Shown: positions 61,032-64,000 of the stretch, piece after piece | Numbering within the stretch: position 1 is the first letter of the stretch | Layout of the letters: the number at the start of each line of letters is the position of its first letter | DNA from: an uncultured Saprospiraceae bacterium | GTDB taxonomy: Bacteria > Bacteroidota > Bacteroidia > Chitinophagales > Saprospiraceae | Reading direction: 5' to 3' | Assembly (NCBI GenBank): GCA_938001865.1 | Contig: CALLAW010000036.1 | Span: 41,621-105,620, forward strand | Length of the DNA: 64,000 bases | Notes under the pieces: model-generated | The model's database searches: none | Seen by the model: the letters and a program-made list of their open reading frames with translations, nothing else | Told to the model about the DNA's origin: nothing | Translations under genes and position numbers: made by a program

Positions 61032-63434
61032 ATGAAAATATTACATACGTTGATATTTGTTCTTCTTGTTACATTTGGCTACAGCCAGACAGGAATCATC
61101 AAAGGATCCGCAACTGATGCCTTGACTAACGAGCCTATCATCTTTGCCAATGTCATCCTCGTCGGTACAACTATCGGAACCAATACAGATGAAATTGGAA
61201 ATTACGAATTCACTGACTTAGAGCCTGGGATCTATGATGTACAGATCTCCTACATTGGTTATCAGACTCTCACTCAAAGTGAACAACAAGTACAGAATAA
61301 TAGACCGACGACTGTCAACTTCCTCCTAGAGTTGGATACTGAAACCCTCGACGAAGTCACGATCAAGGCGGATGCATTCAAGAAGCCAGTTGAGAGTCCT
61401 GTCTCACTGCGTACCATAGGGGTGACTGAGATCAAGAGACGACCGGGAGGTAATAGAGATATCAGCCGTGTCATCCAATCACTCCCAGGTGTGACATCTA
61501 CTGCATCATTCAGGAATGACCTGATCATCCGAGGTGGCTCACCGAATGAAAATCGATTTTTCCTTGACGACGTGGAAGTACCGAATATCAATCACTTTGC
61601 GACTCAAGGAGCATCCGGAGGACCAGCTGGGATCATCAATGTCGACTTTATCAGAGAGGTGGACTTCTATAGTGGTGCCTTTCCGGCAAATAGAGGAAAC
61701 TCACTCAGTTCTGTCTTTCAATTTAAGCAAAAAGATGGTCGGAATGATAGACTAGGTGCAACAGCAACTGTGGGAGCAACAGACATCGGTATTTCCCTAG
61801 AGGGACCGATCGGTGATAAGACGACTTTTCTTTTTTCCGCTCGACGGTCATACTTACAGTTCTTATTTGAAGTCATCGGACTGCCCTTCTTACCGATCTA
61901 CAATGACTTCCAAGCGAAGGTCAAATATAAACCAAACAACAAGGAAGAATGGACATTTATTGGACTTGGAGCTATTGATAATTTCGAATTGAATTTGGAC
62001 GCAGATCCTACAGAGTCTAACCAGTTTATCCTAGATAATATCCCGGTCAACAATCAATGGAACTACACCAACGGGATCGTCTATAAGAGATATAACGATA
62101 CTGGATTTACAACTTTTGTCTTGAGCAGAAATATGCTGAACAATGAGGCAACTAAGTACTTCCAAAATGATGACAGCACGGAAGACAACCTCCTACTTAG
62201 ATATAAGTCGCAAGAAATTGAAAACAAATTGAGAGTCGAACGATCGCAACGATTCGGAACGGTGAAGGCTGTCTATGGAGCAGGCACCCAATATGTCAAG
62301 TATAATAACTCAACACAAAACAAGATCTTTACAGCTGGTGGACCAGTTGATATCAACTTTGCTTCTGACCTTGACTTTATAAAATATTCTGCATTTGGTC
62401 AAGTGAGTAAAGACTTGTTGGACAATAGACTGACTCTCTCAGCTGGTGTCAGGTTTGATGGTAACACCTACTCTGACGACATGTCTAATCCACTCAAGCA
62501 ATTCTCTCCAAGAGTGTCTGCCAGCTATGCAGTCAATGAATCTTGGTCGGTCAATGCAAATGTTGGGAGCTACACACAACTGCCATCATACACCGTACTT
62601 GGTTATGAGGAGAATGATGTCTTAGTCAACAAAGAAAATAACTTGACCTTCATCAGAGCTAACCATGCAGTGGCAGGAATTGAGTGGAATACTGGTCAAT
62701 CAAGTAGGATTACTCTAGAAGGTTACCTCAAGCAATATGACAATTATCCATTCCTCCTCCGTGATAGTATCTCTCTTGCTAACCTAGGTGGTGACTTTGG
62801 AGTAGTCGGTAATGAGCCTGCTGTGAGTACAAGTATCGGTCGTACCTATGGGATGGAATTTCTCTTCCAACAAAGACTCTACAAGGGATGGTATGGGATA
62901 CTTGCCTACACACTGGGTTGGAGTGAATTCCAAGATAAAAATGGAATCTATCGCCCAAGTGCATGGGATAGTAGGCACATCGTCAATACGACTATCGGAA
63001 AGTCATTTGGGAAAAATTGGGAAGCAGGTGTCAACCTTAGAATGCAAACAGGTCTGCCAACTACACCGGCTGATCCAGATGCGAGCCTCGTCCAAAACTG
63101 GAATATCAATAACTTCGCAAGACCTAACTATGACCTCATCAATAGTGAACGGAACAATGCATTTGCAGCCCTTGACTTCAGAATTGACAAGAAGTGGTTC
63201 TATGATAAGTGGTCATTGAATCTTTACTTCGATCTTCAAAATTTAGTCTTATCTGATCCTGGGTCTTCAACTTTGATCTTAGATAGAGAACTTGATGAGA
63301 ATGGCTTCCCTATTGGAGATGGAGTGATTACAAACCCAATGGATCCAATCAGTGAGCAACGCTACTTACTCAAGTCAGTTGAGAATAGTGCTACTGCTAC
63401 TACGCCGAGTATTGGGGTGGTGATTAGTATTTAA
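61032..63434 (+). CDS. TonB-dependent receptor with CarboxypepD_reg domain
   Basis: 800 residues from ATG 61032; the frame opens at 60993, but MKILHTLIFVLLVTFGYSQ is the signal peptide. A carboxypeptidase-regulatory-like beta-sandwich (about 20-105, GIIKGSATDALTNEPIIFANVILVGTTIGTNTDEIGNYEF) precedes the plug (about 110-230: NRDISRVIQSLPGVTSTASFRNDLIIRGGSPNENRFFLDDVEVPNINHF, then VDFYSGAFPANRGNSLSSVFQFKQKDGR) and the barrel. The GGSPNEN plug pattern is that of the Bacteroidota CarboxypepD_reg TonB-receptor subfamily that lacks a SusD partner, and none is adjacent. The substrate is unknown. Confidence 0.92.
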   Translation: MKILHTLIFVLLVTFGYSQTGIIKGSATDALTNEPIIFANVILVGTTIGTNTDEIGNYEFTDLEPGIYDVQISYIGYQTLTQSEQQVQNNRPTTVNFLLELDTETLDEVTIKADAFKKPVESPVSLRTIGVTEIKRRPGGNRDISRVIQSLPGVTSTASFRNDLIIRGGSPNENRFFLDDVEVPNINHFATQGASGGPAGIINVDFIREVDFYSGAFPANRGNSLSSVFQFKQKDGRNDRLGATATVGATDIGISLEGPIGDKTTFLFSARRSYLQFLFEVIGLPFLPIYNDFQAKVKYKPNNKEEWTFIGLGAIDNFELNLDADPTESNQFILDNIPVNNQWNYTNGIVYKRYNDTGFTTFVLSRNMLNNEATKYFQNDDSTEDNLLLRYKSQEIENKLRVERSQRFGTVKAVYGAGTQYVKYNNSTQNKIFTAGGPVDINFASDLDFIKYSAFGQVSKDLLDNRLTLSAGVRFDGNTYSDDMSNPLKQFSPRVSASYAVNESWSVNANVGSYTQLPSYTVLGYEENDVLVNKENNLTFIRANHAVAGIEWNTGQSSRITLEGYLKQYDNYPFLLRDSISLANLGGDFGVVGNEPAVSTSIGRTYGMEFLFQQRLYKGWYGILAYTLGWSEFQDKNGIYRPSAWDSRHIVNTTIGKSFGKNWEAGVNLRMQTGLPTTPADPDASLVQNWNINNFARPNYDLINSERNNAFAALDFRIDKKWFYDKWSLNLYFDLQNLVLSDPGSSTLILDRELDENGFPIGDGVITNPMDPISEQRYLLKSVENSATATTPSIGVVISI

Positions 63435-63590
63435 CTTGATTGGATAATTTGTAAATGGATAATGGCCTCATTTTTCATTTCGTTGGAGCGAAACGATAAA
63501 TCTTGCTGTATTGAAGAACTACTCTAAGTGGTTTTCTCTTAGACTTAGATTTGGACTTAAGCTTAGACTTCGCATCCTACCCATCCTTCC

Positions 63591-63636
63591 TTGCGACTGC
63601 GTCGCAATTCCTTCCTTCCCTTCGTCAAAGGAAGGA
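63591..63636. repeat. Tandem perfect hairpins
   Basis: TTGCGAC (63591-63597) and GTCGCAA (63601-63607) are exact complements with a 3-base loop. Immediately after, TCCTTCC (63613-63619) pairs with GGAAGGA (63630-63636). No T-run follows on the plus strand. It resembles a REP/BIME-type interspersed palindrome unit. Confidence 0.6.
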
Positions 63637-63776
63637 CAAGCAAACACAACTTTTCATTGCGAAGTCACATCATAAATCTCTATCATACCATCAATGATAT
63701 ACCTAGTACTATTGTGAAATCATCAGAAGTTGAATTAGAATAGATGATGATAGCCTCAAACACATCTTACCTCTGA

Positions 63777-63812
63777 CAAAAAACTGGAGGCAAGCAACAG
63801 CCTACCTCCAGT
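63777..63812 (-). terminator. Intrinsic terminator of the gene entering from the right
   Basis: ACTGGAGG (63783-63790) and CCTCCAGT (63805-63812) pair around a 14-base loop; in the minus-strand RNA the stem is followed by a run of T (plus AAAAA at 63779-63783). It lies about 40 bases after the stop codon of the truncated gene. Confidence 0.85.
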
Positions 63813-63850
63813 CATTAGAATTCTTCTATGAATTACTTAACACAAAATCA

Positions 63851-64000
63851 TCATTCTGGTACTAATTTGAATCCCATCGTATGTGCATGAGTAGTACCAA
63901 AGTACATGTCTCGATTTTTATCATAGATTACATTACTTGAGAAACTCTTATCTTCATATCTATGCTCTCGATGCAATAAGTCTCCAGAAAACGCATCGAA
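63851..64000 (-). CDS. C-terminal end of a minus-strand protein (possibly beta-propeller)
   Basis: The last 49 codons are visible, ending TGA at 63851. The translation FDAFSGDLLHREHRYEDKS...VIYDKNRDMYFGTTHAHTMGFKLVPE has a F/L-D-x-F-S-G-x-L-L-x-R pattern and a late GTTHAHTMGFKL strand, suggestive of a blade of a PQQ-like or similar beta-propeller, but too little is present to name a family. A strong intrinsic terminator follows, which supports that it is a real gene end. Confidence 0.55.
   Translation of the reverse strand, partial: FDAFSGDLLHREHRYEDKSFSSNVIYDKNRDMYFGTTHAHTMGFKLVPE

Larger units (their letters stand above)
63435..63850. other. Intergenic region with hairpin and repeat cluster
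   Basis: 416 bases after the receptor gene. A chain of short inverted repeats is present: TTTCG-N6-CGAAA near 63478-63493, TTGCGAC-TGC-GTCGCAA (63591-63607) and TCCTTCC-N10-GGAAGGA (63613-63636). Between them is a C-T-T-A-G-A-C-T-T direct-repeat tract (about 63530-63570). The right side holds the terminator of the incoming minus-strand gene. No gene was found. Confidence 0.6.

Noticed and set aside
1..64000. CRISPR arrays, tRNA or rRNA genes, insertion sequences, prophage
   Set aside because: No regularly spaced repeats, no tRNA T-arm patterns with matching stems, no transposase or phage structural motifs were found on reading both strands; a dedicated search program was not available.

Overview
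The window is a low-to-middle GC chromosome segment from a member of the Bacteroidota, most likely of the Saprospiria/Lewinella kind (inference). Support: SusC/SusD outer-membrane proteins, type IX secretion (T9SS) C-terminal sorting domains on several exported enzymes, lipoproteins, an S46 dipeptidyl-peptidase, a DUF3822 gene beside rsmD, and promoters of the Bacteroidota form (TTG or TTTG, 19-20 bp, TAnnTTTG). No rRNA, tRNA, CRISPR array, transposase or phage gene was seen; the segment looks like stable chromosome.

Layout. 1-6121: truncated argS, rsmD, a DUF3822 gene and a membrane-anchored protein (minus strand), then tsaD (plus), a lysine-rich exported protein and a TonB-dependent receptor (minus). 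6703-10805: a compact phenylalanine/tyrosine operon (pheA, aminotransferase, tyrA, DAHP synthase-chorismate mutase), each gene overlapping the next by 4 bases. It is preceded by what looks like a complete ribosome-mediated transcription attenuator with an 18-residue leader peptide rich in Phe and Tyr. 11014-23519: small membrane and DUF2141 proteins, a CotH-like and an M28 T9SS protein, a DnaQ-like exonuclease, a coiled-coil membrane protein, a TonB_C-like protein, an S37-type peptidase and penicillin-binding protein 1A.

23797-47822 is a 24-kb alginate utilization locus, entirely on the minus strand. In order of transcription it carries a FadR-type GntR regulator, a PKD-domain surface lipoprotein, an unassigned beta-helix T9SS protein, SusC, SusD, a tandem-PL7 T9SS protein, a PL6 T9SS protein, a PL6 lipoprotein, a PL17 oligoalginate lyase, KdgF, an MFS transporter, an SDR (DEH reductase), KDG kinase and KDPG aldolase. 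These are enough to take alginate from outside the cell to pyruvate and glyceraldehyde-3-phosphate. Matching palindromes (TTGG-N4-CCAA type) lie at promoters before the regulator, before the PL6/PL17/catabolic operon and before susC, and probably define the regulon.

48293-64000: alpha/beta hydrolase plus DUF1415, rlmF, a FemAB-like acyltransferase with bioY, an S46 peptidase, a Crp/Fnr regulator, a FabH-like ketosynthase, a nitroreductase-Hsp31 pair, an aldo/keto reductase, a CarboxypepD_reg TonB-dependent receptor, and the 3' end of a minus-strand gene with a clear terminator. The most interesting items are the aromatic attenuator, the GntR operator set and the unassigned beta-helix protein in the alginate locus.
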